From contig NZ_CP114285.2 of the NCBI RefSeq assembly GCF_027111255.2, positions 3,782,001 through 3,846,000 of the forward strand: DNA of 64,000 bases, given 5' to 3'. The translations under genes were made by a program, and so were the position numbers. How positions within the stretch are numbered: the first letter of the stretch is position 1; the number at the start of each line of letters is the position of its first letter. This document shows positions 35,946 to 44,661 of the stretch, one piece after another. The DNA is from Flavobacterium flavigenum. Lineage in GTDB: Bacteria; Bacteroidota; Bacteroidia; Flavobacteriales; Flavobacteriaceae. The notes below the pieces were generated by a model. It worked only from the letters and a program-made list of their open reading frames with translations. It ran no database searches and was not told the origin of the DNA.

Positions 35946-37067
35946 ATGAAAAAAGGAGTAACCGTAACCATTTTAATTTTTATTGCTATAGTTTTCTTTG
36001 GCGCACTTTATTATCTGTATGCTAAAAATCAGGAGTCGCCAGTTGTTTTTAAAACTGAAAAAGCTGAAATTAAAACGATTGTAAAAAATACGATTGCAAC
36101 AGGAAATATCCAGCCAGATGAAGAGGTTCTGATCAAACCTAATATTTCAGGTATTATTGAATCTGTTTACATTAAGGCGGGTGAAAAAATCAAAGCCGGG
36201 GATATGATTGCAAAAATCAGGGTTGTTGCTAATGTTTCTAATGTAAGCAGTACTCAAAATCAGGTTCAGACCGCTAAAATTGCATTAGACAATCAGGAGA
36301 AAATCTATCAGAGACAAAAAACATTATTTGATAAAGATGTAATTTCTGCAAATGATTTTGATGCAGCCCAGCTAGCTTATAAACAGGCAAAACAAAATTA
36401 TCTGTCAGCAAAACAAAGTCTGGATATCGTAAAAACAGGAACTACATCTTCATTAGGAAGCTATGCTAATACACTGATTCGTTCTACTGTAAACGGAATG
36501 GTTTTAGACGTGCCTGTAAAAGTTGGGAATCAGGTTATTGAAAGTAATAATTTTAATGAAGGAACTACAATAGCAAGCGTGGCAGATGTTGGAAGAATGA
36601 TTTTCGTTGGAAAAATTGATGAATCAGAAGTAGGTAAAATAAAAGAAAAAATGCCTATTGAAATTACAATTGGAGCAATTGAAAACAAAAAATTCACGGC
36701 TGTTTTAACCTATATAGCTCCTAAGGGAGTAGTTGAAAACGGAGCTATCCAGTTTGAGATCAAAGCTTCTTTAGAAAACAATGATGCCACTTTTATCAGA
36801 GCTGGCTTAAGTGCAAATGCTTCTATTATTTTAGAGAAAGCAGACAAAGTTTTGGCTATTAAAGAATCATTGGTTCAGTTTGACAAAAAAACTCAAAAAC
36901 CTTATGTTGAAATCGAAACAGCACCTCAAAAGTTCCAAAGAAAAGATGTAGTTCTGGGTGTAAGTGACGGGATTTATGTTCAGATTAAAAGCGGTGTTAA
37001 GGCATCTGATAAAATTAAAATATGGAATCAGGGACTCATCAATGAGGGAGAAGGCGAAAAAAAATAA
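35946..37067 (+). CDS. Periplasmic adaptor protein 1 (MacA/HlyD family)
   Basis: 373-aa membrane-fusion protein: N-terminal anchor (about residues 5-25), biotinyl-lipoyl halves (NIQPDEEVLIKPNISG... and TIRSTVNGMVLDVPV), a coiled coil between them (about 95-150), then beta-barrel and membrane-proximal domains. It bridges the MacB-type permeases to the outer-membrane TolC protein. It sits directly after the permeases, which suggests it is the partner of this transporter. Confidence 0.92.
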   Translation: MKKGVTVTILIFIAIVFFGALYYLYAKNQESPVVFKTEKAEIKTIVKNTIATGNIQPDEEVLIKPNISGIIESVYIKAGEKIKAGDMIAKIRVVANVSNVSSTQNQVQTAKIALDNQEKIYQRQKTLFDKDVISANDFDAAQLAYKQAKQNYLSAKQSLDIVKTGTTSSLGSYANTLIRSTVNGMVLDVPVKVGNQVIESNNFNEGTTIASVADVGRMIFVGKIDESEVGKIKEKMPIEITIGAIENKKFTAVLTYIAPKGVVENGAIQFEIKASLENNDATFIRAGLSANASIILEKADKVLAIKESLVQFDKKTQKPYVEIETAPQKFQRKDVVLGVSDGIYVQIKSGVKASDKIKIWNQGLINEGEGEKK

Positions 37068-37105
37068 TTTGATTATTTAAAGCGATTTTTGGACTTATAA
37101 AACGT

Positions 37106-37113
37106 TAAATTTG
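37106..37113 (+). promoter_or_regulatory. -7 promoter element for the TolC gene
   Basis: TAAATTTG matches TAnnTTTG and lies 33 nt before ATG 37147, suggesting that TolC and adaptor 2 can be transcribed separately from the ABC genes. Confidence 0.6.
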
Positions 37114-37146
37114 CATGGTATCTGCTGTGCTTTCATTTCAAAATAT

Positions 37147-38598
37147 ATGAAAATAAATAAATGTAATAGTTTTGTTTTTGCTCTCCTGTTTGGATTAGCA
37201 TTATCTACACAGGCTCAAACAAAACAATGGACACTGGAAGAATGTGTACGTTATGCGCTGGATAATAATATCACAATCAAACTATCTGAATTAGATGTTA
37301 AGAATTCTGTCATAGATAAAAGAGGAGCTCTAGGAAATTATCTGCCTGCTGTAAATGCAAATGCTTCACATTCATGGAATATTGGATTAAATCAAAATAT
37401 TACAACAGGATTGCTTGAAAATCAAACTACACAATATTCATCAATTGGGGCGAGTGTTGGTGTTGATATTTACAAGGGTTTACAAAATCAGAATACTTAT
37501 AGAAGAGCTAAACTTTCTATAGTTGCTTCAAAATATCAATTGTTAAAGATGCAAGAAGATATTTCATTAAATGTCGCCAATGCATTTTTAGAAATTCTTT
37601 TCAATAAGGAAAATTTAAAAGTAAAAAAGGAACAGCTCGCTATTGATGAAAAACGATTTAAGCGTTCAGAAGAAATGGTAAATGCGGGTACAATTCCTCG
37701 TGGAGATTTATTCGATTTAAAAGCTACTGTGGCAACAGATCAACAAGCTATTATTGTAGCTGAGAATAGTTTGTTAATTTCTAAATTAAGTTTGGCTCAG
37801 TTATTACAACTTAAAGAATTTGCTGATTTTGATGTTATCGATAATACAAATGTACAGGATGAAAATAACATCATGGCTCAAAATCCAACTGATATTTATA
37901 ATAAGGCAAAGGAAACAAGAACAGAATTAAAGCTTGCACAAACTAATCTGGAAATTGCGCAAAAAAATGTATCCATTGCCAAAGGAGCTTATCAGCCAAC
38001 TTTGAGTGCTTTTTATAACTTTAATACCAGAGCAAGTTATTCAGAAATTATTACAGGATCTACTTTAAATACGGCAAATCCAACCAACCAAATAGGCTTT
38101 GTTGAAGGAACTAATCAGTCTGTGTTACAGAATAATTACTCCCCTGTTTTAGGAAATGCGGCGCCTATTCTGGATCAGTTTGATAATAATAAAGGACAGT
38201 CTTTTGGAGTTCAGTTATCTATTCCGATTTTCAACGGATTCTCTGCAAGAAATAATGTAGAGCGTAACAAAGTAAGCCTGGAAAAATCTAAAATTGATCT
38301 TGAACAAAAAAGTTTAGATTTGCAGCGTAATGTTTATACGGCTTTTACGGATGCAAAAGGAGCGTTAAATGCTTATGAATCAGCAACGATAACTTTAGAA
38401 GCAAGACAACAGTCTTATAATTATGCAAAAGAAAAGTATGATGTTGGCTTGATGAACTCTTTCGATTTTACTCAGGCACAAACCTTGTTAACGAACGCAC
38501 AATCAGATGTAATTAGAGCAAAATACGATTACATGTTTAAAATAAAGATACTTGAATTCTACTTCGGAATTCCAATTGTCCCAATTATCAAAAACTAA
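37147..38598 (+). CDS. TolC-family outer-membrane efflux protein
   Basis: Outer-membrane channel of a tripartite exporter, 483 aa from ATG 37147, whose signal peptide ends STQAQ. A TTG at 37111 would add 12 residues but lies inside the -7 box, so ATG 37147 is preferred. Two homologous halves with long coiled helices are visible (WTLEECVRYALDNNITIKLSE in the first, ELKLAQTNLEIAQKNVSIAKG opening the second). The strand region LSIPIFNGFSARNNV is typical of the family. It lies between the two adaptor genes. Confidence 0.93.
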   Translation: MKINKCNSFVFALLFGLALSTQAQTKQWTLEECVRYALDNNITIKLSELDVKNSVIDKRGALGNYLPAVNANASHSWNIGLNQNITTGLLENQTTQYSSIGASVGVDIYKGLQNQNTYRRAKLSIVASKYQLLKMQEDISLNVANAFLEILFNKENLKVKKEQLAIDEKRFKRSEEMVNAGTIPRGDLFDLKATVATDQQAIIVAENSLLISKLSLAQLLQLKEFADFDVIDNTNVQDENNIMAQNPTDIYNKAKETRTELKLAQTNLEIAQKNVSIAKGAYQPTLSAFYNFNTRASYSEIITGSTLNTANPTNQIGFVEGTNQSVLQNNYSPVLGNAAPILDQFDNNKGQSFGVQLSIPIFNGFSARNNVERNKVSLEKSKIDLEQKSLDLQRNVYTAFTDAKGALNAYESATITLEARQQSYNYAKEKYDVGLMNSFDFTQAQTLLTNAQSDVIRAKYDYMFKIKILEFYFGIPIVPIIKN

Positions 38599-38603
38599 TT
38601 ATC

Positions 38604-39893
38604 ATGTCAAAAAAAACAATTTATTTCTTAATTGGCGGTGCAATAATTATAATTGCTGCTTTAATAGGACTTTCGAAATCGGGAGTGATAGGAAATAAGG
38701 ACGAAGGAAAAGAAGTAGAGATATCAAAAGTAGTAGCTTCCACAATTATTGAAACCGTTTCGGCTACAGGTAAAATTCAACCAGAAATAGAAGTCAAGAT
38801 TTCCCCGGAAGTTTCGGGCGAAATTATTTTATTAAATGTAAAAGAGGGGCAGGTTGTTAAAAAGGGAGATTTATTAGTGAAAATAAATCCGGATTTATAT
38901 ACTTCAAGTTACAATCGTTCAGTTTCAAATTTATCAGGTACCAAGGCGGGATTAACGCAGTCCGAAGCTAGTTTCAAAGAAGCAAAAGCGAACTATGAAC
39001 GTAATAAAACTTTGTATGACAAAGGTGTTATTTCAAAGTCTGACTGGGATAAAGCTATCGCTTCTTTTGAAGTTGCAAAAGCTACAAGACAAAGTTCTTA
39101 CTATAATGTTCAGAGTGCTTCTGCATCGGTAAATGAAGCAAAAGATAATTTAGGACGTACTACAATATATTCTCCTGCAGACGGAACCATTTCTGTACTA
39201 AATGTAGAATTAGGGGAACGTGTTTTAGGAACACAGCAAATGGCAGGAACTGAACTTTTAAGAGTGGCCAACCTTAATAATATGGAGGTTGAAGTTGATG
39301 TTAATGAGAATGATATTGTGAAAATAAAAATTGGAGATGAAGCGAATGTTGAAGTGGATGCCTACTTAAAAAAGAAATTTAAAGGTGTTGTAACCAGTAT
39401 TTCTAATTCGGCTAGTACGACTTTAACATCAGATCAGGTAACTAATTTTAAGGTTAAGGTTAGAATTTTAAAAGAATCTTATCAGGATTTGCTTGAAGGA
39501 AAACCAGCTTCATATTCTCCATTTAGACCAGGTATGACTGCAACTGTTGATATTATCACTACAACAAAAACAAATGTTTTGGCAGTGCCTATTAGTTCTG
39601 TTGTTGTAAAATCGGATACAACTGCTGTTAAAGATTTTAAAGTTGAGGATCCGAATGAGAAAAAAACAGTGCCAAAAAGTGATAAAAAATTTGAATGTGT
39701 TTTTGTAAAAGTGGGTGATAAAGCAAAAATCAGAATTATCAAAACCGGTATTCAGGACGACACAAATATCGAAGTAATGTCTGGATTAAAACCTGGAGAT
39801 GTTGTTATTACCGGACCTTATACAACTGTTTCCAAAGAGTTAAATTCCGGTGATAAAGTCAAGGTTAAAAAGACTGAAATCCCGAAGAAATAA
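38604..39893 (+). CDS. Periplasmic adaptor protein 2 (HlyD/MacA family)
   Basis: 429-aa membrane-fusion protein with an N-terminal anchor (about residues 5-25), lipoyl-type halves (TGKIQPEIEVKISPEVSGEI and GRTTIYSPADGTISVLNVE), an intervening coiled coil rich in Ala/Ser, and a longer C-terminal domain than adaptor 1. The last approximately 80 residues include a Lys-rich, Pro-poor linker (EDPNEKKTVPKSDKKFE). It starts 5 nt after the TolC stop. Why the locus has two adaptors is unclear: they may form a mixed ring or serve a second transporter. Confidence 0.92.
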   Translation: MSKKTIYFLIGGAIIIIAALIGLSKSGVIGNKDEGKEVEISKVVASTIIETVSATGKIQPEIEVKISPEVSGEIILLNVKEGQVVKKGDLLVKINPDLYTSSYNRSVSNLSGTKAGLTQSEASFKEAKANYERNKTLYDKGVISKSDWDKAIASFEVAKATRQSSYYNVQSASASVNEAKDNLGRTTIYSPADGTISVLNVELGERVLGTQQMAGTELLRVANLNNMEVEVDVNENDIVKIKIGDEANVEVDAYLKKKFKGVVTSISNSASTTLTSDQVTNFKVKVRILKESYQDLLEGKPASYSPFRPGMTATVDIITTTKTNVLAVPISSVVVKSDTTAVKDFKVEDPNEKKTVPKSDKKFECVFVKVGDKAKIRIIKTGIQDDTNIEVMSGLKPGDVVITGPYTTVSKELNSGDKVKVKKTEIPKK

Positions 39894-39923
39894 ATCGATA
39901 CAATTAACTTTAAATAAAAAATT

Positions 39924-40595
39924 TTGTCTTTTATTCTTAATATCGAAACCGCTACCAAAAATTGTTCGGTAGCAATTGCTAAAGATGGCGAAACAATTAT
40001 TTGCAAAGAAATTGCAGAAGAAGGTTATTCGCATGCCGAAAAGCTACATGTTTTTATTGAAGAAATAATAGCTGAATCAGGGATTTCTGTTCATGATTTA
40101 GTCGCAGTTGCTGTAAGCCAGGGACCAGGTTCTTATACCGGACTTAGGATTGGGGTATCAGCAGCAAAGGGATTGTGTTTTGCTTTAAATATTCCGTTGA
40201 TTGCAGTAGATACTTTACAAACCTTGGCATCTCAGGCTAAAATTTCTGAAGGAAAAATAATTCCAATGCTGGACGCGCGGAGAATGGAAGTTTACAGTGC
40301 AATTTTTAGTGCTGAATTAAAAACTGAAAGAGCAATTCTTGCAGAAGTTATTGACGAAAATTCATTTAAAGATTTTACAGAAAAGCTGTATTTTGTTGGT
40401 GACTGTACAGAAAAATGCAAGACAGTATTAACTAAAGAGAATTTTGTGTTTTTAGAAGATATCAAATATCCTTCAGCTGCCGCAATGAGTAAAATTAGTT
40501 ACGATAAATATCAAAAAAGCGACACTGTAGATGTCGCTTACTTTGAACCTTATTATTTGAAAGATTTTATGGTTGCTGCACCAAAAAAGCAATAA
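39924..40595 (+). CDS. tsaB: tRNA threonylcarbamoyladenosine biosynthesis protein TsaB
   Basis: ASKHA-fold partner of TsaD, needed to make the t6A modification at position 37 of ANN-decoding tRNAs. It is 223 aa. The N-terminus FILNIETATKNCSVAIA and the motif SQGPGSYTGLRIGVSAAKGL are diagnostic. The start is a TTG at 39924: no ATG is in frame before the conserved first strand. It ends 5 nt before the stop of the convergent mscS gene, leaving no room for a terminator between them. Confidence 0.94.
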   Translation: MSFILNIETATKNCSVAIAKDGETIICKEIAEEGYSHAEKLHVFIEEIIAESGISVHDLVAVAVSQGPGSYTGLRIGVSAAKGLCFALNIPLIAVDTLQTLASQAKISEGKIIPMLDARRMEVYSAIFSAELKTERAILAEVIDENSFKDFTEKLYFVGDCTEKCKTVLTKENFVFLEDIKYPSAAAMSKISYDKYQKSDTVDVAYFEPYYLKDFMVAAPKKQ

Positions 40596-40600
40596 ATGTT

Positions 40601-41413
40601 TTATTTCTGTACGGTATATGGCTGAATGGCAATACCTGCTTCATCTAATGCTATTTTGCAATTCTCTAAAGTTTCAGAAAAAACGGCTCCATAATTTTCA
40701 TTTTTTGCCCAGGGACGAACAGCAAAATCAATAGAACTTGCCGATAAATTTTTTACAAATACTTCAGGTGCAGGAGATTTGAGGACCTTAGGATTCTTAA
40801 TTAAAACATCTAGTAATATGTCTTTAGCTTTTTTGATATCTGAATCATAAGAAACAGAAAAGGTCAAATCAGCTTTTCGCTCACCCTGCATTGAATAATT
40901 GATTATATTTCCATTAGATAAAGCCCCATTTGGTACAAAAACCGTTTGGTTATTACCCGTAACTAATTTTGTAACAAAAATTTGAATTTCGACTACGGTT
41001 GCAATCACTCCTTGTGCCTCAATTGTGTCTCCTACTTTAAAAGGCTTAAAAACAATAATTAGCATTCCGCCCGCAAAATTTGAAAGTGAACCCTGTAGTG
41101 ATAAGCCAACCGCAAGTCCCATGGCTCCTAAAATGGCTACAAATGATGAAGTTTCAATTCCGAGTTTTGAAATAAAGGTTACAAATAACAATATTCTTAA
41201 TGCCCAAAGCAAAATATCAGCAAGAAACTTAGTTAATGTAGGGTCTAAATGTCTTTTGACCATTATTTTTCTAATAATTCTGTTTATCAGTCTTATAGCA
41301 TATAAGCCTACAAATAAAATTAGAAATGCCGAGATCAACTTCGGTGAATAATCAATTAAGATGTCAATAAATTTCGTTGCGTAACTTGAAAGCTGGTTGG
41401 GGTTTACATCCAT
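40601..41413 (-). CDS. Small mechanosensitive channel (MscS family)
   Basis: 270-aa channel that opens under membrane tension to release solutes. Three N-terminal helices (about residues 15-100) are followed by the pore helix region AILGAMGLAVGLSLQGSLSNFAGG, the MscS signature, then the beta domain (PFKVGDTIEAQGVIATVVEI) and the alpha/beta C-terminal domain. This is the minimal MscS length. The leader contains a terminator-like hairpin between its -7 box and the ATG. It converges with tsaB with a 5-nt gap. Confidence 0.94.
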   Translation of the reverse strand: MDVNPNQLSSYATKFIDILIDYSPKLISAFLILFVGLYAIRLINRIIRKIMVKRHLDPTLTKFLADILLWALRILLFVTFISKLGIETSSFVAILGAMGLAVGLSLQGSLSNFAGGMLIIVFKPFKVGDTIEAQGVIATVVEIQIFVTKLVTGNNQTVFVPNGALSNGNIINYSMQGERKADLTFSVSYDSDIKKAKDILLDVLIKNPKVLKSPAPEVFVKNLSASSIDFAVRPWAKNENYGAVFSETLENCKIALDEAGIAIQPYTVQK

Positions 41414-41421
41414 ATTTTAGA

Positions 41422-41447
41422 TAAAAAAACCTTCTAAAAGAGAAGGT
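41422..41447 (-). terminator. Hairpin with T tract between the acidic-protein gene and mscS
   Basis: Read on the minus strand: ACCTTCT, a short loop, AGAAGGT, then seven T. It can end the transcript of the gene at 41516-41869, but it lies downstream of the mscS -7 box, so mscS transcripts from that box would also cross it. Confidence 0.8.
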
Positions 41448-41459
41448 ATATTAATTGTG

Positions 41460-41467
41460 CAAATATA
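41460..41467 (-). promoter_or_regulatory. -7 promoter element for mscS
   Basis: TATATTTG read on the minus strand matches TAnnTTTG, 46 nt before the mscS ATG. The predicted start site lies just upstream of the hairpin at 41422-41447. Confidence 0.55.
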
Positions 41468-41515
41468 AAAATTTGCTGTGAAAAAAAGTCTTATCATTAC
41501 AAGATATAACTTTTA

Positions 41516-41869
41516 TCATTCGGTTTCTGTTATTGGCTTTTCGCTAATATCTACAACGGTATCATAAACAATTGGCTGCTTATCATCACTTTCTATACTT
41601 TCTTTTACAGCATCAACGATGTCGTTTATAGAGTCAGCGGCTTTTTCTGCATATTCACTTAGAATTTCTTTGGCATGATTAGTAAACTCAGCAGCATCTT
41701 CCAGTATTGGTTCAGAAACTTCTTTGAGTTTATTTAAAGTTTCTTCAACTAAGTTTTCTGTTTTTTCAATGTATGCTTTTTCGCCAGTATGTTGATCCGG
41801 GTTTTCTATTTGAGTTGACGTTTCCTCATTTTTGCTAAATAAATTTTTTAAAAACGATGATAATCCCAT
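41516..41869 (-). CDS. Small acidic helical protein of unknown function
   Basis: 117-aa acidic protein, rich in Glu, Asp and Lys with no Cys, Trp or transmembrane segment. After MGLSSFLKNLFSK, which may form an amphipathic N-terminal helix, the rest reads as one or two long helices (ENLVEETLNKLKEVSEPIL, AEFTNHAKEILSEYAEKAA). Similar short proteins starting with this motif occur in other Flavobacterium genomes as far as I recall, but without function. A membrane-associated apolipoprotein-like helix is one possibility. Its transcript ends in the hairpin before mscS. Confidence 0.7.
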   Translation of the reverse strand: MGLSSFLKNLFSKNEETSTQIENPDQHTGEKAYIEKTENLVEETLNKLKEVSEPILEDAAEFTNHAKEILSEYAEKAADSINDIVDAVKESIESDDKQPIVYDTVVDISEKPITETE

Positions 41870-41967
41870 GTTACAAAGTTGATTAAGTTACAATACAATA
41901 TTAAGTATTTTGAATTTAGTATGGTGTTATATTTTAGTAAAATCTTCAATGAAGTGTGATTAGGAAT

Positions 41968-41993
41968 AAAAAAAAACGCCTTGATTAGGCGTT
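41968..41993 (-). terminator. Intrinsic terminator after the Nfu gene
   Basis: On the minus strand, AACGCCT, 5-nt loop, AGGCGTT, then a run of nine T (plus-strand 41968-41976). It begins 28 nt after the Nfu stop. Confidence 0.88.
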
Positions 41994-42021
41994 TTTATGG
42001 GTAATTCAATTGATTTGTTTT

Positions 42022-42921
42022 TTATGCGTTTAGCGCTTCAACAGTGATCTGCTCATCATTTAGCATGCTTTTCAGCATGTTTTCTATACCACTTTTTAAA
42101 GTAAATGTAGAAGACGGACAGCCGCTGCATGCTCCCTGTAAAATAACTTTTACAACTTTGTTGTCTTCATTATAAGAATCAAAAGCAATGTTTCCTCCAT
42201 CTGCAGCAACCGCTGGTTTTACATATTCTTCCAGTATGTTAATGATTTGTTGGGAAGTAACATCTAATTTGTCAAAAGCTTCATCTTTGGTTACATCATT
42301 TTTTGTAGCAGTTTCAATTAAACTTTCATCTAAAACGGTTCCTCCGTTTTCAATAAATTGTTTGATGAAAGTTCTAAGTTCAAGTGTAATTTCTTCCCAG
42401 TTATTGATTTCGTATTTGGTTACCGAAATGTAATTTTCATCAATAAAAACTTCTTTTACATAAGGAAATTTGAATAATTCCTGGGCCAACGGAGAAGAAG
42501 CTGTCTGGTCAATGTTTTTGTATTCAACAGCATTTCGGGTTAGCATTCTGCTTACCACAAATTTTAATGCAGCAGGATTTGGAGTTGTTTCCCCGTAAAC
42601 TGTAATTGGCTGTTTTTTAGGTTTATTTTCGTCTATATTTACAATAGTACCGCCTTTATTTACAAAAGCTTCAATCTGCTCGGCTACTGCATCCTGGACA
42701 TCTTCCCATTCTACGATACTGAATCTTTCAACAGCAATAAAATTCCCTGAAATATAAACAGTCTTCACAAACGGAAGATAAAATAACTGCTGGGCTAATG
42801 GTGAAGATTGTGCTTCATCAATGTTTTTAAATTCAAAATTTTGATTTTGTGTGATGAAATCATCAAATTCAAACTTTATAATGGTAGGATTTTGAGTTTC
42901 TTTTATAGTGATTTTTGCCAT
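42022..42921 (-). CDS. Nfu-type iron-sulfur scaffold with two N-terminal domains
   Basis: 299-aa protein. Residues about 1-95 and about 105-200 are two copies of the Nfu N-terminal domain (compare NPTIIKFEFDDFI...SSPLAQQLFYLPFVKTVYI with NPAALKFVVSRML...SSPLAQELFKFPYVKEVFI). The C-terminal NifU domain (about 220-299) holds the 4Fe-4S scaffold pair Cys265/Cys268 (GACSGCPSS). It should carry and deliver iron-sulfur clusters. Most homologues have a single N-domain; the tandem copy is the odd part. It is transcribed away from the PorP/SprF-like gene. Confidence 0.92.
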   Translation of the reverse strand: MAKITIKETQNPTIIKFEFDDFITQNQNFEFKNIDEAQSSPLAQQLFYLPFVKTVYISGNFIAVERFSIVEWEDVQDAVAEQIEAFVNKGGTIVNIDENKPKKQPITVYGETTPNPAALKFVVSRMLTRNAVEYKNIDQTASSPLAQELFKFPYVKEVFIDENYISVTKYEINNWEEITLELRTFIKQFIENGGTVLDESLIETATKNDVTKDEAFDKLDVTSQQIINILEEYVKPAVAADGGNIAFDSYNEDNKVVKVILQGACSGCPSSTFTLKSGIENMLKSMLNDEQITVEALNA

Positions 42922-42969
42922 GTCTTTATATTTTTTGTAAATTTAATAAAGTTATCTTCTACTAATAGC

Positions 42970-42977
42970 TATATTTG
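42970..42977 (+). promoter_or_regulatory. -7 promoter element for the PorP/SprF-like gene
   Basis: TATATTTG matches TAnnTTTG, 80 nt before ATG 43058 and 56 nt before the alternative ATG 43034. Confidence 0.45.
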
Positions 42978-43057
42978 GTTTTTTAATAAAACAATTAAGA
43001 TTCTTTTTGTAATCAATCTTGTTAAAATTTAAAATGCGGCTAATAAGTTTATTTTGC

Positions 43058-44047
43058 ATGGAATTGAAAATCAGAATCTTATTTGTTTTCATAATTACTT
43101 CATTCTATTCTTATTCACAAGAAGGGATTCCGGTATATTCTGATTATTTATCAGATAATTATTATTTAATTCATCCTTCTATGGCCGGTGCTGCAAATTG
43201 TGCAAAAATAAGGCTTACGGCCAGAAAGCAGTGGTTTGGTCAGGATGATGCGCCCTCTTTACAAACGTTAAGTTTTAATGGAAGAATTGGAGAAAGATCC
43301 GGTGCGGGGATTATTGTTTTTAACGATAAAAATGGATATCATTCACAAAAAGGAGTAAAGCTTACTTATGCACATCATATTATGTTTTCAAGAAGTGAGC
43401 TGGATTTGAATCAGCTTTCTTTTGGGATCAGTGGAGGTTTGATTCAGAGTCAGCTTGATGAAACTTCATTTGGAGGAACTTTTGACCCAATTGTTTTTGG
43501 ATCAATACAAAACAATTCTTATTTTAATGTTGATGTAGGGGCATCTTATAATTTTTTGGATTTTTATGCCCATTTAACTGTTCAGGGACTTATTGAAACC
43601 AGAAGGCAATTGTATACAGATTATGAAAGTGATAATTTAAGAAAATTTCTTTTGAGCGCGGGATATGTTTTTGGAAAAAGTGAAAATATCACGTGGGAGC
43701 CTTCTATTTTATTTCAATATTTTGATCAGACAAAAGAAAAATCTATCGACCTTAATTTAAAAGCGTATAAAAATATGGACTTTGGGAGTATATGGGCTGC
43801 ACTGTCTTACAGAAGAAGTTTTGATGGAGCGAGATACAGCGGAGGAAGCGGATCAGGTGACCAAAAATTACAATATATAACTCCTATTATTGGTCTTAAT
43901 TATAAAAAATTCATGTTTGCTTATACCTATTCAAACGTAACGGGTGATGTGAAATTTGATACAGGAGGATATCACCAGATAACTCTTGGTATTAACTTAT
44001 TTTGTAAAAGAGAACGCTACGATTGTAAATGTCCAGCGGTTAATTAA
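43058..44047 (+). CDS. PorP/SprF family outer-membrane protein
   Basis: 329-aa outer-membrane beta-barrel of the PorP/SprF family, which assists type IX secretion or surface anchoring of specific adhesins. The signal peptide MELKIRILFVFIITSFYSYSQ favours ATG 43058; the frame also opens at ATG 43034 (eight residues longer) and TTG 43019. Family motifs: YLIHPSMAGAANC near the start, AGIIVFNDKNGYHSQKG, and the final Cys-rich tail LFCKRERYDCKCP. There is no adjacent large adhesin gene of the SprB type, so its partner lies elsewhere or it has lost one. The gamma carbonic anhydrase gene follows 11 nt later. Confidence 0.88.
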   Translation: MELKIRILFVFIITSFYSYSQEGIPVYSDYLSDNYYLIHPSMAGAANCAKIRLTARKQWFGQDDAPSLQTLSFNGRIGERSGAGIIVFNDKNGYHSQKGVKLTYAHHIMFSRSELDLNQLSFGISGGLIQSQLDETSFGGTFDPIVFGSIQNNSYFNVDVGASYNFLDFYAHLTVQGLIETRRQLYTDYESDNLRKFLLSAGYVFGKSENITWEPSILFQYFDQTKEKSIDLNLKAYKNMDFGSIWAALSYRRSFDGARYSGGSGSGDQKLQYITPIIGLNYKKFMFAYTYSNVTGDVKFDTGGYHQITLGINLFCKRERYDCKCPAVN

Positions 44048-44058
44048 ATTTAGATATC

Positions 44059-44571
44059 ATGTTGATAAAAGCTGTAAACGGAAAATCTCCTGTAATTCCT
44101 GATGATTGTTATATTGCCGAAAATGCTACTATTGTTGGCGATGTAACTTTTGGTGATTCCTGTAGTGTTTGGTTTAATGCTGTTATTCGGGGAGACGTAA
44201 ATTTTATTAAAATTGGGAATAAAGTAAATATTCAGGACGGGGCGATTATACATTGTACGTATCAAAAGCATCCCACAATTATTGGCAATAATGTTTCAAT
44301 TGGACACAATGCTATTGTACATGGCTGTACTATTCAGGATAATGTTTTGATTGGAATGGGAGCTATTGTAATGGACAATTGCGTGGTAGAAAGTAATTCG
44401 ATTATTGCAGCCGGAGCGGTTTTAACACAAAATACAGTTGTAGCCTCAGGAAGTATTTATGCTGGTGTCCCTGCCAAAAAAGTGAAAGATATTGATCAGT
44501 CAAATTTCGCGGGTGAAATTGAGCGCATCTCTAATAATTATGTGATGTATTCGGGCTGGTTTAAAGAATAA
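44059..44571 (+). CDS. Gamma carbonic anhydrase family protein
   Basis: 170-aa left-handed beta-helix protein (hexapeptide repeats such as IVGDVTFGD, IIGNNVSIGH). The zinc-ligand histidines of gamma carbonic anhydrases are present: His65, His83 and His88 (DGAIIHCTYQK; SIGHNAIVHGC). Arg44 and Asp46 (VIRGDVNFI) are also conserved. Many such YrdA/PaaY proteins bind metal but have weak or no anhydrase activity, so the reaction is uncertain. Eleven bases after the PorP/SprF-like gene. Confidence 0.92.
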   Translation: MLIKAVNGKSPVIPDDCYIAENATIVGDVTFGDSCSVWFNAVIRGDVNFIKIGNKVNIQDGAIIHCTYQKHPTIIGNNVSIGHNAIVHGCTIQDNVLIGMGAIVMDNCVVESNSIIAAGAVLTQNTVVASGSIYAGVPAKKVKDIDQSNFAGEIERISNNYVMYSGWFKE

Positions 44572-44661
44572 TTTCAAAATATAAAAAGCAATATTTTAAG
44601 TTCTAATGAAATTCGAACAATATTGGAATTTGGAATTTTTTGTTTGTAAATTTTAAAAAAG

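Noticed and set aside
44589..44625. Inverted repeat CAATATT..AATATTG as a convergent terminator
   Set aside because: Long loop, AT-only outer stem and no clean T tract; too weak to call.
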